Origin: Halorientalis sp.
GTDB lineage: Archaea > Halobacteriota > Halobacteria > Halobacteriales > Haloarculaceae
DNA length: 35,763 nt
Reading direction: 5' to 3'
NCBI RefSeq assembly: GCF_028275115.1
Contig: NZ_JAQCNH010000015.1
Location: 1 to 35,763 of the forward strand
Below, in pieces: positions 16,915 through 24,052 of the stretch; the stretch's first letter is position 1, and each line of letters starts with the position of its first letter. The translations under genes were made by a program, and so were the position numbers. The notes under the pieces are model-generated. The model was not told where the DNA came from, did no database searches, and saw only the letters and a program-made list of their open reading frames with translations.

Positions 16915-17636
16915 CAGAGTACGACGCCGTCTTCCTCGACATTGGTGGGGTCGTCGTCTCGCTCCCCTCGGTCCGTCAGGGCTACGTGGACTTTCTCGAG
17001 GAGTTCGCCGCCGAGCGTGGCATCGACCCCGGTCCCGCACTGGAGACGTGGCGGGAACGACTGGGCGAGCACTTCGACTCCGCCGACGGAACCGAATACG
17101 TGTCCGCGGCCGACGGGTATCACAAAGCGTTCCAAGCCGTCGTGGACGGCGACCTCGGTCGAGAGGCGTGGAAACCTGGGTTCGAGACTGCCACGAAAGC
17201 CGCCATGGAAGTGGAACCGAACATCGTCGAAACCATCCGGGCGCTCGACGAGGCCGGCCTGTACCTCGGGGTCATCTCGGACATCGACACGCGCGAGGCC
17301 CACCGGATACTCGACCGGTTCGGCATCGACGACGCCTTCGACGGCCTGACCACCTCCGAGGCAGTCGGCTACAAGAAACCGGACCAGCGCATGTTCGAGG
17401 ACGCCCTCGATACGTCCAGGATCGACCCCGCAGCGGGGCTGATGGTCGGCGACCGCTACGACCACGACATGCAGGGCGGCACAGAGGCCGGACTCGACAC
17501 CGTCGCCTACAACGGCACCGCGTTCGAGCGCGCCGAGGAACTCGAACGGGACGGCTACCGGGTCGTCGGCGACGACGCTATCGATTACGCCGTCGAGGAC
17601 CACCGGGCACTGCTGGAGATTGTCGGCGCCGAGTGA
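16911..17636 (+). CDS. HAD-superfamily hydrolase
   Basis: 241 residues. Motif I is VFLDIGGVVV with nucleophile Asp10; the usual second Asp is Gly12, a variant common in the FDIGGVL branch. A helical cap follows (about 20-90), then motif II (GVISDIDT, with Ser and Asp), motif III Lys in SEAVGYKKPDQRMFEDAL, and motif IV GLMVGDRYDHDMQGGTEAGL with its acidic pair. It should hydrolyse a phosphate ester or, less likely, a C-halogen bond. Overlap with the MBL gene (ATGA) implies coupled translation. The loss of the second Asp weakens, but does not exclude, phosphatase activity. Confidence 0.82.
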   Translation: MTEYDAVFLDIGGVVVSLPSVRQGYVDFLEEFAAERGIDPGPALETWRERLGEHFDSADGTEYVSAADGYHKAFQAVVDGDLGREAWKPGFETATKAAMEVEPNIVETIRALDEAGLYLGVISDIDTREAHRILDRFGIDDAFDGLTTSEAVGYKKPDQRMFEDALDTSRIDPAAGLMVGDRYDHDMQGGTEAGLDTVAYNGTAFERAEELERDGYRVVGDDAIDYAVEDHRALLEIVGAE

Positions 17637-17727
17637 TTTCAGTGGCACGCACGAGCGGCCCGCTATCCCCGTTTTTCGCCCGGGCCGTCGCGTTATCTGA
17701 TAAATCCCCCTCCCTTCTGAGGAGGAA

Positions 17728-17756
17728 CTGTTAACAGAGTGTGTTCGGTACTGAAC
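17728..17756. promoter_or_regulatory. Two palindromes in the promoter of the second SDR gene
   Basis: CTGTTAACAG (17728-17737) is a perfect 10-base palindrome centred about 31 bases before the ATG at 17764, where the TATA box should be. GTTCGGTACTGAAC (17743-17756) is a 14-base palindrome with one mismatched pair, between that box and the start codon. Both are placed to act as operators. Confidence 0.5.
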
Positions 17757-17763
17757 AGGTGCA

Positions 17764-18546
17764 ATGGACTTCGGACTCGACGACAAGACGGCCCTCGTAA
17801 CAGGGGGTGCGGGCCGCATCGGTGAGGAAGACTGCAAGACGTTCGCCGAGGAGGGCGCAGAGGTCGTCGTCCTCGACGTAGACGAGGGCGGCGCACAGGA
17901 CGTCGCCGACGAAATTAACAACGGCGACTACGACGGCGAGGCCATCGCGATGGAGTGTGACCTCACCGACCGTGACCAGGTCGGCGACGTCGTCGACGAC
18001 CTTCGGGACGCGACCGGCGGCGTCGACGTCCTCGTCAACAACGCCGGCCTCGTGGACGCGGTGGGAACAGCCGGCGACCTCGACCCGAGCATTTGGGACC
18101 GAGACCTGTCTGTCAACCTAACGGGGACGTACAACATCACCCGCGAAATTTTCCCCAGTATGTGCGAACGCGGGTGGGGCCGTATCATCACGATGTCCTC
18201 ACTCGCCGGCTGGGAAGGTGGCTACGGCCAGATTTCATACTCCACCACGAAGGCCGGTCTCATCGGCTTCGGCAAAACACTGGCTCTGGAAGGCGCCCCC
18301 GAGGGCGTCACCTCGAACATCCTCGCGCCGACAATCGTCGTCGGCGACCTCGCCGAACTGCCCCACGACCAACTCGAAGAGATCAATTCGCACTGGGCCG
18401 ACATCGCCCGTGCCACGCCGATGGACAAGCTCGGCACCGAGGAGGACGTCTCGAATCTCGTCGCGTATCTCTCATCGGAGCAGGCCGAGTACATCACCGG
18501 CCAGGTCATGGGCGTCACCGGCGGCGTCGACCTGTTCACATACTAA
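17764..18546 (+). CDS. SDR-family NAD-dependent oxidoreductase
   Basis: 260 residues, a classical SDR. The nucleotide loop TGGAGRIG is at 13-20, NNAG at 92-95, the catalytic Ser at 145/146 in ITMSSLAGW, and Tyr159/Lys163 in SYSTTKAG. The strand-2 end VVVLDVD has Asp38, which favours NAD(H), in contrast to the first SDR. With the preference for NAD an oxidative step, such as 3-hydroxyacyl-CoA or secondary-alcohol oxidation, is plausible. The stop codon lies inside the left arm of a 13-base inverted repeat (18540-18600), so the last codons Thr-Tyr may have been altered by whatever created that repeat. Confidence 0.88.
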   Translation: MDFGLDDKTALVTGGAGRIGEEDCKTFAEEGAEVVVLDVDEGGAQDVADEINNGDYDGEAIAMECDLTDRDQVGDVVDDLRDATGGVDVLVNNAGLVDAVGTAGDLDPSIWDRDLSVNLTGTYNITREIFPSMCERGWGRIITMSSLAGWEGGYGQISYSTTKAGLIGFGKTLALEGAPEGVTSNILAPTIVVGDLAELPHDQLEEINSHWADIARATPMDKLGTEEDVSNLVAYLSSEQAEYITGQVMGVTGGVDLFTY

Positions 18547-18600
18547 ATTTTTAGTTCGGAGGGTGCCCGCAGGGCACCCCCACTCGCAAAAATTTAGTAT
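18540..18600. repeat. 61-base element with 13-base terminal inverted repeats and an inner hairpin
   Basis: The arms ATACTAAATTTTT (18540-18552) and AAAAATTTAGTAT (18588-18600) are perfect inverted copies. Inside, GGGTGCCC (18561-18568) and GGGCACCC (18572-18579) form a hairpin with a 3-base loop. The left arm covers the stop codon of the SDR gene. It could be a bidirectional terminator or a tiny non-coding mobile element. Confidence 0.65.
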
Positions 18601-18609
18601 AAAAACTAT

Positions 18610-18638
18610 CCGGACGCGAGCTATCGGCTCGCGTCCGG
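18610..18638. repeat. Perfect 12-bp hairpin
   Basis: CCGGACGCGAGC (18610-18621) and GCTCGCGTCCGG (18627-18638) pair fully around the loop TATCG. On the minus strand it is followed by ATAGTTTTTAT, the form of an intrinsic terminator in that direction, although no minus-strand gene ends here. Confidence 0.65.
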
Positions 18639-18642
18639 TGAA

Positions 18643-18671
18643 CCGCCTCGCGCGCACGGCGCGCTCGGCGG
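18643..18671. repeat. GC-rich imperfect hairpin
   Basis: CCGCCTCGCGCGC (18643-18655) and GCGCGCTCGGCGG (18659-18671) pair at 11 of 13 positions around the loop ACG. It is the third strong inverted repeat in 130 bases. Confidence 0.5.
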
Positions 18672-18751
18672 ACGAACTGCCAGTGACTCAAACGGAGACT
18701 TGTCCCTCCGCTACATATTGGTGGGGTCCGTCCTGTACACGAACCGCGACC

Positions 18752-19060
18752 ATGCTCCGCTCACGACTCGCAGGCTACGGGTTAATTGGACTCGGCATCC
18801 TCTGTGCGCTGTCGATTCTCACGCTCGGCGGTGGCACCGAGCGTCGTTGTCCCGGCGTCGACGGTCCCGTCTACGAGGCGGTCGGTGTCGACCCGACTGG
18901 CCTGCGACTCACCGGTTTCGACCTGGCACAGCTCACGATCACCTGGTACGACGGCTGCAACTGGCACACGGTCACGGTTTTGCCACTGCTCGTCGGCGGC
19001 CTCCTGCTCGCCGTTAGCATCGTCACCGTCCGGCGGAGCGAGAGCGGGGTCGGCGGGTGA
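18752..19060 (+). CDS. Small two-span membrane protein, unknown
   Basis: 102 residues from the ATG at 18752. There is one span at about 8-26 (GYGLIGLGILCALSILTLGG) and one at about 76-93 (LPLLVGGLLLAVSIVTV), with a loop of about 50 residues between. The loop contains two Cys (ERRCPGV, YDGCNWH) that could form a disulfide outside the membrane, and an aromatic stretch LTITWYDGCNW. The C-terminus RRSESGVGG is basic then polar. An AT-rich CTACATATTG at 18711-18720 could be its promoter, giving a leader of about 9 bases. I do not recognise the family; haloarchaea have many such proteins. It is convergent with the LLM gene, with 5 bases between the stops. Confidence 0.7.
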   Translation: MLRSRLAGYGLIGLGILCALSILTLGGGTERRCPGVDGPVYEAVGVDPTGLRLTGFDLAQLTITWYDGCNWHTVTVLPLLVGGLLLAVSIVTVRRSESGVGG

Positions 19061-19065
19061 TGCGG

Positions 19066-20046
19066 TCAGTGGTCCGGCGCGAGCGCCTGAATCGTCGCCA
19101 TCGCCATCTCACCGGCGGCCTGCCGTGGGACCGTAATAATCGGGAGGTCGACGAGTCCGTCCCGTAGCTCGGCCAGTCGCCCGCGAGCCTGGTCGGTCGT
19201 CCCCGCGACGCCCAGCGCGTGGACCATCTCCTCGGTCACCGCGGCCTTCGCGTCCCCACGGTCACCCGCTTGCCACCGCTCGGCGACTGTGTCCGCCTCG
19301 TCCGGGAATCGCTGAGCAACGGCCTTCCGGTAGCCCTCGCCGCTCCCGACGTAGTAGGCGACGTGTCCCCGGATGGCGTCGCGGGCAGCGTCGGGGTCGT
19401 CGTCGCTGACCGCCGAGGGAACGTACGGCGCGACGGTAATTTCGCTGGCGTCCCGTCCCGCTTCGTCGGCAGTCTCCTCGATGTCCTCGAACGCGTCTGG
19501 CAGTTCCGGGAAGGGGACGTTGTGGGGAATCCAGCCGTCAGCCAGGCGGGCGACGACCCTGCGATTCGCCGGCCCGAGTGCCGCGTGATAGACCGGCACG
19601 TCTCGCCCCAGAGGGTCGAAGTCCTCCACCTGGAACATCTTGCCCTCGTAGGAAACTGGTCCGTCGTCGGTCGAGAGGTACCGCTGGGCGATGGCGATGG
19701 TCTCGTGAGCGCGGCGGACGGGATTCTCGAACTCCAGTCCGTGGAGGTCTTCGATAGCTTTGGCGGTACTGACGCCGGTTCCAAGCACCATCCGGCCGTC
19801 GGCGTCGCGGTCGACGGTGGCAGCGGCCATCGCCAAAACGGCCGGCGACCGGGAGAACACGTTGGCGATGGCGGTCCCCAGCCAGACGTCGTCGGTGGCC
19901 TCGGCGACCGCCGAGAGCTGGACAAACGCGTCGCTACCCCAGAGTTCGGGCATCCAGACGGAGCCATAGCCCAACTGTTCGGCGGTAGTCGCGACACCGG
20001 TCGGATCCATCACGTCGGCAGGCGGCAAGAGCAGACCTGGTTGCAT
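19066..20046 (-). CDS. F420-dependent LLM-class oxidoreductase, second copy
   Basis: 326 residues from the ATG at 20044-20046; a GTG two codons upstream is the alternative. The luciferase-like barrel shows MQPGLLLPPADVMDPTGVAT, GYGSVWMPELWGSDAFVQLS, VWLGTAIANVFSRSPAVLAM, GRMVLGTGVSTAKAIEDLHG and RRVVARLADGWIPHNVPF. It matches the first LLM protein in layout (SVWMPELWGSDA versus RAWLPETWGRDA; NVFSRS versus MPIYSRS) but is clearly diverged, so the two probably act on different substrates. It belongs to the acyl-CoA block and sits 55 bases downstream of the racemase gene on the same strand, which suggests an operon. Confidence 0.82.
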   Translation of the reverse strand: MQPGLLLPPADVMDPTGVATTAEQLGYGSVWMPELWGSDAFVQLSAVAEATDDVWLGTAIANVFSRSPAVLAMAAATVDRDADGRMVLGTGVSTAKAIEDLHGLEFENPVRRAHETIAIAQRYLSTDDGPVSYEGKMFQVEDFDPLGRDVPVYHAALGPANRRVVARLADGWIPHNVPFPELPDAFEDIEETADEAGRDASEITVAPYVPSAVSDDDPDAARDAIRGHVAYYVGSGEGYRKAVAQRFPDEADTVAERWQAGDRGDAKAAVTEEMVHALGVAGTTDQARGRLAELRDGLVDLPIITVPRQAAGEMAMATIQALAPDH

Positions 20047-20101
20047 GGTCACCGCAATCGCCGGCCCGGCACAAAAAGCTCCCTCCGGAGCCGGTTCCCC
20101 G

Positions 20102-21268
20102 CTACTCGATTATCCCGTCCTCACGAAGCGCGGTGATTCGGTCCGCGTCGTATCCCGCTGCCTTGAGTTCGGCGTCGGTGTGTTCGCCGTGTCCCGGCGG
20201 GGAGCCAGCAGCGTCGTCCGGTTCTGCGGTGGACTGTGCGGGGAAAGCGACCCGTGGCACCGTCCCGGAGCGGTCGATCAGGTCGCGAGCGTCGGCGGCC
20301 TCGCTGCCGAGCGCCTCGGCGGGTGTCCGGACGGGTGCGACCATCGCCTCGGTGTCCCCCAGCATCGTCTCCCATTCCTCGCGAGTCTTCCCAGCGAACA
20401 GTGCGTCGAGTTCCTCACGCACGGCCTCGCGTTCGGCGGGGTCGCCGGTCATGTGTGCGTCCGCGAGTTCCTCGCGGCCGACTGCCTCACAGAAAGCGTT
20501 CCAGAACTTGGGTTCGAGCGCCGCGAGCGTGACGTAGTTGCCGTCGGCGGTCTCGTAGGTATCGTACCAGGGGAGAGAGCCAGAGAGCTCCGTCTCGCCG
20601 GGGCGAGGGTTGCCGCCGGTGAGCGCGTCGTGGGAGACGGCCTGGGAGAACGAGGCCACCACGTCGGTCATGGCGACGTCGACGTGCTCCCCACCGGTGT
20701 TGCCGAGTTCCCGCGAGCAGAGCGCACCGACGGTACCGAACGCGGCGAACAGTCCACCGGCCATGTCGCCGACGGGGTAGCCAGGCATCTGTGGCCTGCC
20801 GTCCTCGTCGGCTCTGGTCATGTCCAGCAGGCCGGCCATGCCGACGTAGTTGAGGTCGTGTCCCACCCGGTCGGCGTGTGGGCCGTCCTGACCGAACCCC
20901 GACAGCGAGCAGTAGATCACGTCGTCGTTGACCGCACGGACGGCCTCGTAGTCGACGCCCAGGCGTTCGACCACCCCAGGGCGGAACTGCTCGAACACCA
21001 CGTCGGCCTCGGCAGCCAGCTCCAGGAAAGCGTCCCGTCCGCGGTCGGTTTTGAGGTCGATTGCGACGCTTCGCTTCCCACGGTTGACCGCGTCGAAGAT
21101 TGCACCGACCCCGGCGTCGGTGTACGGCGGGAGGACTCGCGCGTAGTCACCGGCGTCCGTGTCTTCGATCTTGACCACGTCGGCACCGGCGTCGGCGAGC
21201 AGTTGTGTCGCGTACGGCCCTGGCAGCAGCCGCGAGAGGTCGAGCACACGGACTCCATCGAGTCGCAT
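20102..21268 (-). CDS. Alpha-methylacyl-CoA racemase-like CaiB/Frc-family enzyme
   Basis: 388 residues from the ATG at 21266-21268, opening MRLDGVRVLDLSRLLPGPYA, the family's usual start. The racemase catalytic set is present: His137 in VGHDLNYVGM, Asp168 in YPVGDMAGG and Glu252 in ALEPKFW. In Mycobacterium tuberculosis MCR and human AMACR these positions deprotonate and reprotonate the alpha carbon of 2-methylacyl-CoA. Family III CoA-transferases instead use an Asp nucleophile and lack this His/Asp pair, so a racemase is the better call. It would convert (2R)- to (2S)-methylacyl-CoA, the form accepted by acyl-CoA dehydrogenase. It is divergent from the acyl-CoA dehydrogenase gene across 85 bases. 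The longer frame beginning at a codon near 21307 runs past the promoter and is rejected. Confidence 0.82.
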   Translation of the reverse strand: MRLDGVRVLDLSRLLPGPYATQLLADAGADVVKIEDTDAGDYARVLPPYTDAGVGAIFDAVNRGKRSVAIDLKTDRGRDAFLELAAEADVVFEQFRPGVVERLGVDYEAVRAVNDDVIYCSLSGFGQDGPHADRVGHDLNYVGMAGLLDMTRADEDGRPQMPGYPVGDMAGGLFAAFGTVGALCSRELGNTGGEHVDVAMTDVVASFSQAVSHDALTGGNPRPGETELSGSLPWYDTYETADGNYVTLAALEPKFWNAFCEAVGREELADAHMTGDPAEREAVREELDALFAGKTREEWETMLGDTEAMVAPVRTPAEALGSEAADARDLIDRSGTVPRVAFPAQSTAEPDDAAGSPPGHGEHTDAELKAAGYDADRITALREDGIIE

Positions 21269-21290
21269 ACCTTCCTTCCCGAGGCCACGG

Positions 21291-21297
21291 ATATAAG
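21291..21297 (-). promoter_or_regulatory. TATA box of the racemase gene
   Basis: Reads CTTATAT on the minus strand, centred 26 bases before the ATG at 21268. It fixes that ATG as the start of a leaderless message and lies in the shared region with the divergent acyl-CoA dehydrogenase gene. Confidence 0.65.
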
Positions 21298-21353
21298 TCT
21301 CCGCCACTCTACTGGGGCGGTGGTTTCAAGCGTCAGGGCGTGTTGGTTGCGCT

Positions 21354-22574
21354 ATGGCAACACAAAACAGAGAACGCACGGTCAGTTTCGATACCGGGGA
21401 GGAGACGCGGCTCATCCTCGACAGCCTCGACGAGTTCATCGAGCAGGAGGTCGAGCCGGTCAGGGCGAATCTGGGCGAGACGTGGGAGAATCCGCGACGT
21501 CGCCACGAGGACGACGGCCGACTCGTCCCGGAGGTCGTCGAGGCTATCGAGACGATTCGGAAGAGAAGCGCCGATGCGGGCTTTTATGCCATGAACCTGC
21601 CCGAAGACGTCGGCGGGGAAGATGTCTCGAACGTCACCTGGTATCGGGCAAAAAAACACGTCGCCAGCCACGGCATCGGGCTGACCGAGTACGTCCTGGC
21701 GGGTCCGGAAGGCCCCAAGCCGCTCCTGATGCAGGCAGAGGGTGAACAGGTCGAAGAGTACCTGAAGCCAGCCGTCGCGGGCGAGGTGTCGACGGCGTTC
21801 GCACAGACCGAACCCGGACAGGGGTCGGATTCGCCGAGCATGGACACTCACGCCGAGAAAGACGGCGACGAGTGGGTCCTCAACGGCCAGAAGCAGTGGA
21901 TTACGAACGCACCGTACGCGGACTTCGTGCAGGTGTTCGCGCGAACGACGCCCCAGGAAGAGGCCGGCCGCTACGGCGGGATTACCTGCTTCATCGTCGA
22001 GCCCGACGAGTTCGAACTCGGGTCGATGAACAACGCCGTCGGGCTGGAGGGGATGCAGGCGGAGTTGCTGTTCGACGACGTGCGACTGGGCGAAGACCGG
22101 GTGCTGGGCCAGCCCGACACCGCCTTCTATAACGCGATGGACTTTCTCTCGCTGGGTCGGCTGGAACTCGGCGCGGAGGCAGTGGGCTACGCCGAACACC
22201 TCATCGAGAAAGGCGTCGAGTACGCCAACGACCGCGAGGCCTTCGGCCGCCCCATCGGAAAGTTCCAGGGCATCTCCCACAAACTCGCCGAGGGCCGGGC
22301 CCGCAACTACGCTGCCGACGCCGCCGGCCTCAGACTCGCCTGGCAGATGGACGAGGGCGAGCAGGCCATTGAGGAGTCGTCCATCTTCAAATACCTCGCG
22401 ACGAACGTCTACTTCGACATCGCCGACGACGTCGTGCAGGTCCACGGCGGGAACGGGCTCTCCGAGGACAACCCGTTCATGGACCATCTTCAGGTCGCCC
22501 GCATCCTGCGAGTCGTCGAGGGGACCGACGAGATTCAGCTCAACACCATCGCAAAACAGCTCGGCGTGTCGTAA
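21354..22574 (+). CDS. Acyl-CoA dehydrogenase
   Basis: 406 residues, the usual family size. The N-terminal helical domain carries DAGFYAMNLPEDVGGEDVSN. The beta domain has the FAD/acyl-binding phrase STAFAQTEPGQGSDSPSM and GQKQWITNAPYADFV. The C-terminal helical domain has EAFGRPIGKFQGISHKLAE, VVQVHGGNGLSEDNPFMDH and the catalytic base Glu389 in RVVEGTDEIQLNTIAK. It oxidises acyl-CoA to trans-2-enoyl-CoA and passes electrons to an electron-transfer flavoprotein; no ETF gene is in this window. The placement next to the racemase supports a methyl-branched substrate. Confidence 0.92.
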   Translation: MATQNRERTVSFDTGEETRLILDSLDEFIEQEVEPVRANLGETWENPRRRHEDDGRLVPEVVEAIETIRKRSADAGFYAMNLPEDVGGEDVSNVTWYRAKKHVASHGIGLTEYVLAGPEGPKPLLMQAEGEQVEEYLKPAVAGEVSTAFAQTEPGQGSDSPSMDTHAEKDGDEWVLNGQKQWITNAPYADFVQVFARTTPQEEAGRYGGITCFIVEPDEFELGSMNNAVGLEGMQAELLFDDVRLGEDRVLGQPDTAFYNAMDFLSLGRLELGAEAVGYAEHLIEKGVEYANDREAFGRPIGKFQGISHKLAEGRARNYAADAAGLRLAWQMDEGEQAIEESSIFKYLATNVYFDIADDVVQVHGGNGLSEDNPFMDHLQVARILRVVEGTDEIQLNTIAKQLGVS

Positions 22575-22592
22575 CTCGGCGGCTGACGGGTA

Positions 22593-22733
22593 CTACTCCG
22601 CCCGCTCGACCACGTCGTCGGATATACTGCAACTGCGGACCCCGGCGTCAGGAACCTCGACGTTCGATTGCACGACCGTCCCGGTGGCTTCGTTCGGGAC
22701 GAACTCGCTCCGGACTAACCCGTCCCGCTCAAT
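22593..22733 (-). CDS. 46-residue protein with an apparent ATT start, unknown
   Basis: An open frame with strong haloarchaeal codon use runs from an ATT at 22731-22733 to TAG at 22593-22595. It reads ERDGLVRSEFVPNEATGTVV and then QSNVEVPDAGVRSCSISDDV before VERAE. No ATG, GTG or TTG is available: the frame is closed by a TAG about 19 codons upstream and nothing in between is a normal start. The ATT overlaps the TGA of the preceding gene (ATTGA), the position where an ATGA overlap would be expected. Either a rare start is used, or the start codon has mutated, or the frame is a remnant. One Cys, no membrane span. I do not recognise the family. Confidence 0.5.
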   Translation of the reverse strand: MERDGLVRSEFVPNEATGTVVQSNVEVPDAGVRSCSISDDVVERAE

Positions 22734-23043
22734 GTCTGAACATGAGGATGCGGTCGGGTTCGTGTCGGATGCAGAACGGCGCTACCGACGAGGGCGTGAA
22801 CGTGTTGTCGGTTTTCGCCGAGATGAACAGCTGTTCGAAGGGTTTGCCGCAGGCTGGGCAGGCGTAGTTCTTCTTGTTTACCCAGTGGCTGGTGTCGCGG
22901 GTCTCCTGGAGAAGTTTGAGGCCGTGTCGGTAGTCGTGGACGTCGAGAGGGCCATCGTCGTCGCCCAGCGTCTCCATGCCCGAAGCCAGGCCACGGAGGC
23001 GTATCAATGTCTGGAGTGGTTCGAGAGGCGTTGCCGCCTCCAC
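22729..23043 (-). CDS. Small zinc-site protein, haloarchaeal (DUF7385-like)
   Basis: 104 residues from a GTG at 23041-23043; an in-frame ATG at 22977 would give 82 residues. The core reads LDVHDYRHGLKLLQETRDTS, then YACPACGKPFEQLF, and a last Cys in APFCIRHEPDRILMFRH. The CxxC plus later Cys/His could bind zinc. It resembles small haloarchaeal proteins whose family I recall only loosely. The GTG is favoured by an AT-rich TCTTTTTCAG on the minus strand centred about 23 bases upstream. It is divergent from the UspA-like gene, and its stop overlaps the next small frame. Confidence 0.6.
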   Translation of the reverse strand: MEAATPLEPLQTLIRLRGLASGMETLGDDDGPLDVHDYRHGLKLLQETRDTSHWVNKKNYACPACGKPFEQLFISAKTDNTFTPSSVAPFCIRHEPDRILMFRH

Positions 23044-23046
23044 CGG

Positions 23047-23070
23047 GGTTAAGACGCGGGCTGAAAAAGA
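23047..23070. promoter_or_regulatory. Back-to-back promoters of the zinc-site and UspA-like genes
   Basis: GGTTAAG at 23047-23053 lies 27 bases before the plus-strand ATG at 23077. TCTTTTTCAG on the minus strand (23061-23070) lies 23-27 bases before the minus-strand GTG at 23043. The two transcripts would overlap or abut within about 35 bases, so the two genes may compete for polymerase. Confidence 0.45.
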
Positions 23071-23076
23071 GACCGT

Positions 23077-23526
23077 ATGACGATTCTGGCTCCGTTCGAC
23101 GGGTCGTCGCTGTCCCGGACGGCGCTCGAACGCGCGAGCGAGTTCGCCGAGTACCGCAACGAACCGGTCGTGGCGCTGACGATTATCCCCGACGACGAGG
23201 AGTTCGCCCGCGAGCGCGGTTGGATCGACGCCGATGGTACCTACGATCAGACAGCCGTCCGTGACGAGTTCGAGCGTACAGTGCGGGAGGTGGCGCCGAA
23301 CGCGACCTACCGGTGTGAACAGCCCGAAACCAGTGACTCGATGACCGCGACGGTCACCGACGACATCACGCGGACAATCAGAGCCGTCGCCGACGACGTG
23401 GACGCGTCCATCGTGTTCATCGGCAGTGAAAACGCCGGCCGCGTCTCGGCCCCGGTCACCAGCGTCGGAAGCCCGGTGTCGGAGGACCCACGCTACGACG
23501 TCCACATCGTTCGTCACGACGGGTGA
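23077..23526 (+). CDS. UspA-like universal stress protein
   Basis: 149 residues of the Usp alpha/beta fold. It opens MTILAPFDGSSLSRTALERA (first strand and helix), continues EYRNEPVVALTIIPDD, and ends with ASIVFIGSENAGRVSAPVTS, then VGSPVSEDPRYDVHIVRH. The G-x2-G-x9-G(S/T) ATP-binding pattern is only partly matched by GSENAG...GSPV, so nucleotide binding is uncertain. Usp proteins act in stress and energy sensing in the cytoplasm. The message should be leaderless. Confidence 0.75.
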   Translation: MTILAPFDGSSLSRTALERASEFAEYRNEPVVALTIIPDDEEFARERGWIDADGTYDQTAVRDEFERTVREVAPNATYRCEQPETSDSMTATVTDDITRTIRAVADDVDASIVFIGSENAGRVSAPVTSVGSPVSEDPRYDVHIVRHDG

Positions 23527-23781
23527 TGCACGCGCTCGACCGGCCGACTCCGTGCTCGATTTCGTTCGTCCCTCGACGGGTTATAATTGGCCGATGATGT
23601 CGTGAAGAAAGTTGAATCACGACCGGTGTTTCGTATCCAATGCGGTTCGCTCCCAATCCCGAACCGGTTTTCCCCCTCCATCTTTCCGCTCCCCCTCCCG
23701 ACACTGTCAAGAGTGGCGACGCTTTCCGGTGGGCCTGCGTGTGACCGAAACCACTAGCCCGTGGGCGCCGTAGGGTTCGAC

Positions 23782-24051
23782 GTGACTACTGTCCTCGACA
23801 GACTCGCCGAGCGGGACGGATGGCGTGTCGAGAACGCCGCAGCGCGGGTTCACTACGACGGCGGTACCGACCGCTACAGCATCGAGTACTACGAACCGAG
23901 TGACTGTGTGGTCTACTGGAAGGTCTCGCCGGACGGCGACATCGCCGTTCCGGTGGGCCGGGACACGGTGCCGACGCCACTCCGCGAGCGGGTCCGGCAG
24001 GACCTAGCCGCCGCCGAGGTTGACCCCGAAATCGAACGTCGGTCCCTCTGA
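23782..24051 (+). CDS. Small acidic haloarchaeal protein, unknown
   Basis: 89 residues from the GTG at 23782; a GTG at 23761 would add seven. The N-terminal half is a helix then strands: VLDRLAERDGWRVENAAARV, DRYSIEYYEPSDCVVYWKVS, then a C-terminal helix LRERVRQDLAAAEVDPEIE. It has no signal, span or metal motif. The compact alpha-beta-alpha pattern and acidity suggest a soluble cytoplasmic protein. The stop is one base from the stop of the next, convergent gene. The 234 bases upstream (23527-23760) hold no gene I can support, only a pyrimidine-rich run near 23667-23700. Confidence 0.65.
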   Translation: MTTVLDRLAERDGWRVENAAARVHYDGGTDRYSIEYYEPSDCVVYWKVSPDGDIAVPVGRDTVPTPLRERVRQDLAAAEVDPEIERRSL

Positions 24052-24052
24052 C

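Noticed and set aside
16911-17636. HAD hydrolase judged inactive because motif I lacks the second Asp
   Set aside because: The D-x-G-G form of motif I is common in this branch, and motifs II to IV are complete, so inactivity cannot be claimed.
18540-18671. CRISPR-like repeats
   Set aside because: The repeats are inverted and different from each other, with no direct repeats or spacers of constant length.
20045-21745. 566-codon plus-strand open frame
   Set aside because: Covers the complement of the racemase gene and a shifted frame of the acyl-CoA dehydrogenase; both real genes have full catalytic sets.
23527-23760. Possible small RNA or gene in the 234-base gap, with GGTTATAATTGG near 23580
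   Set aside because: The box could be a promoter, but only very short frames follow and no hairpin or conserved motif is visible; left undecided.
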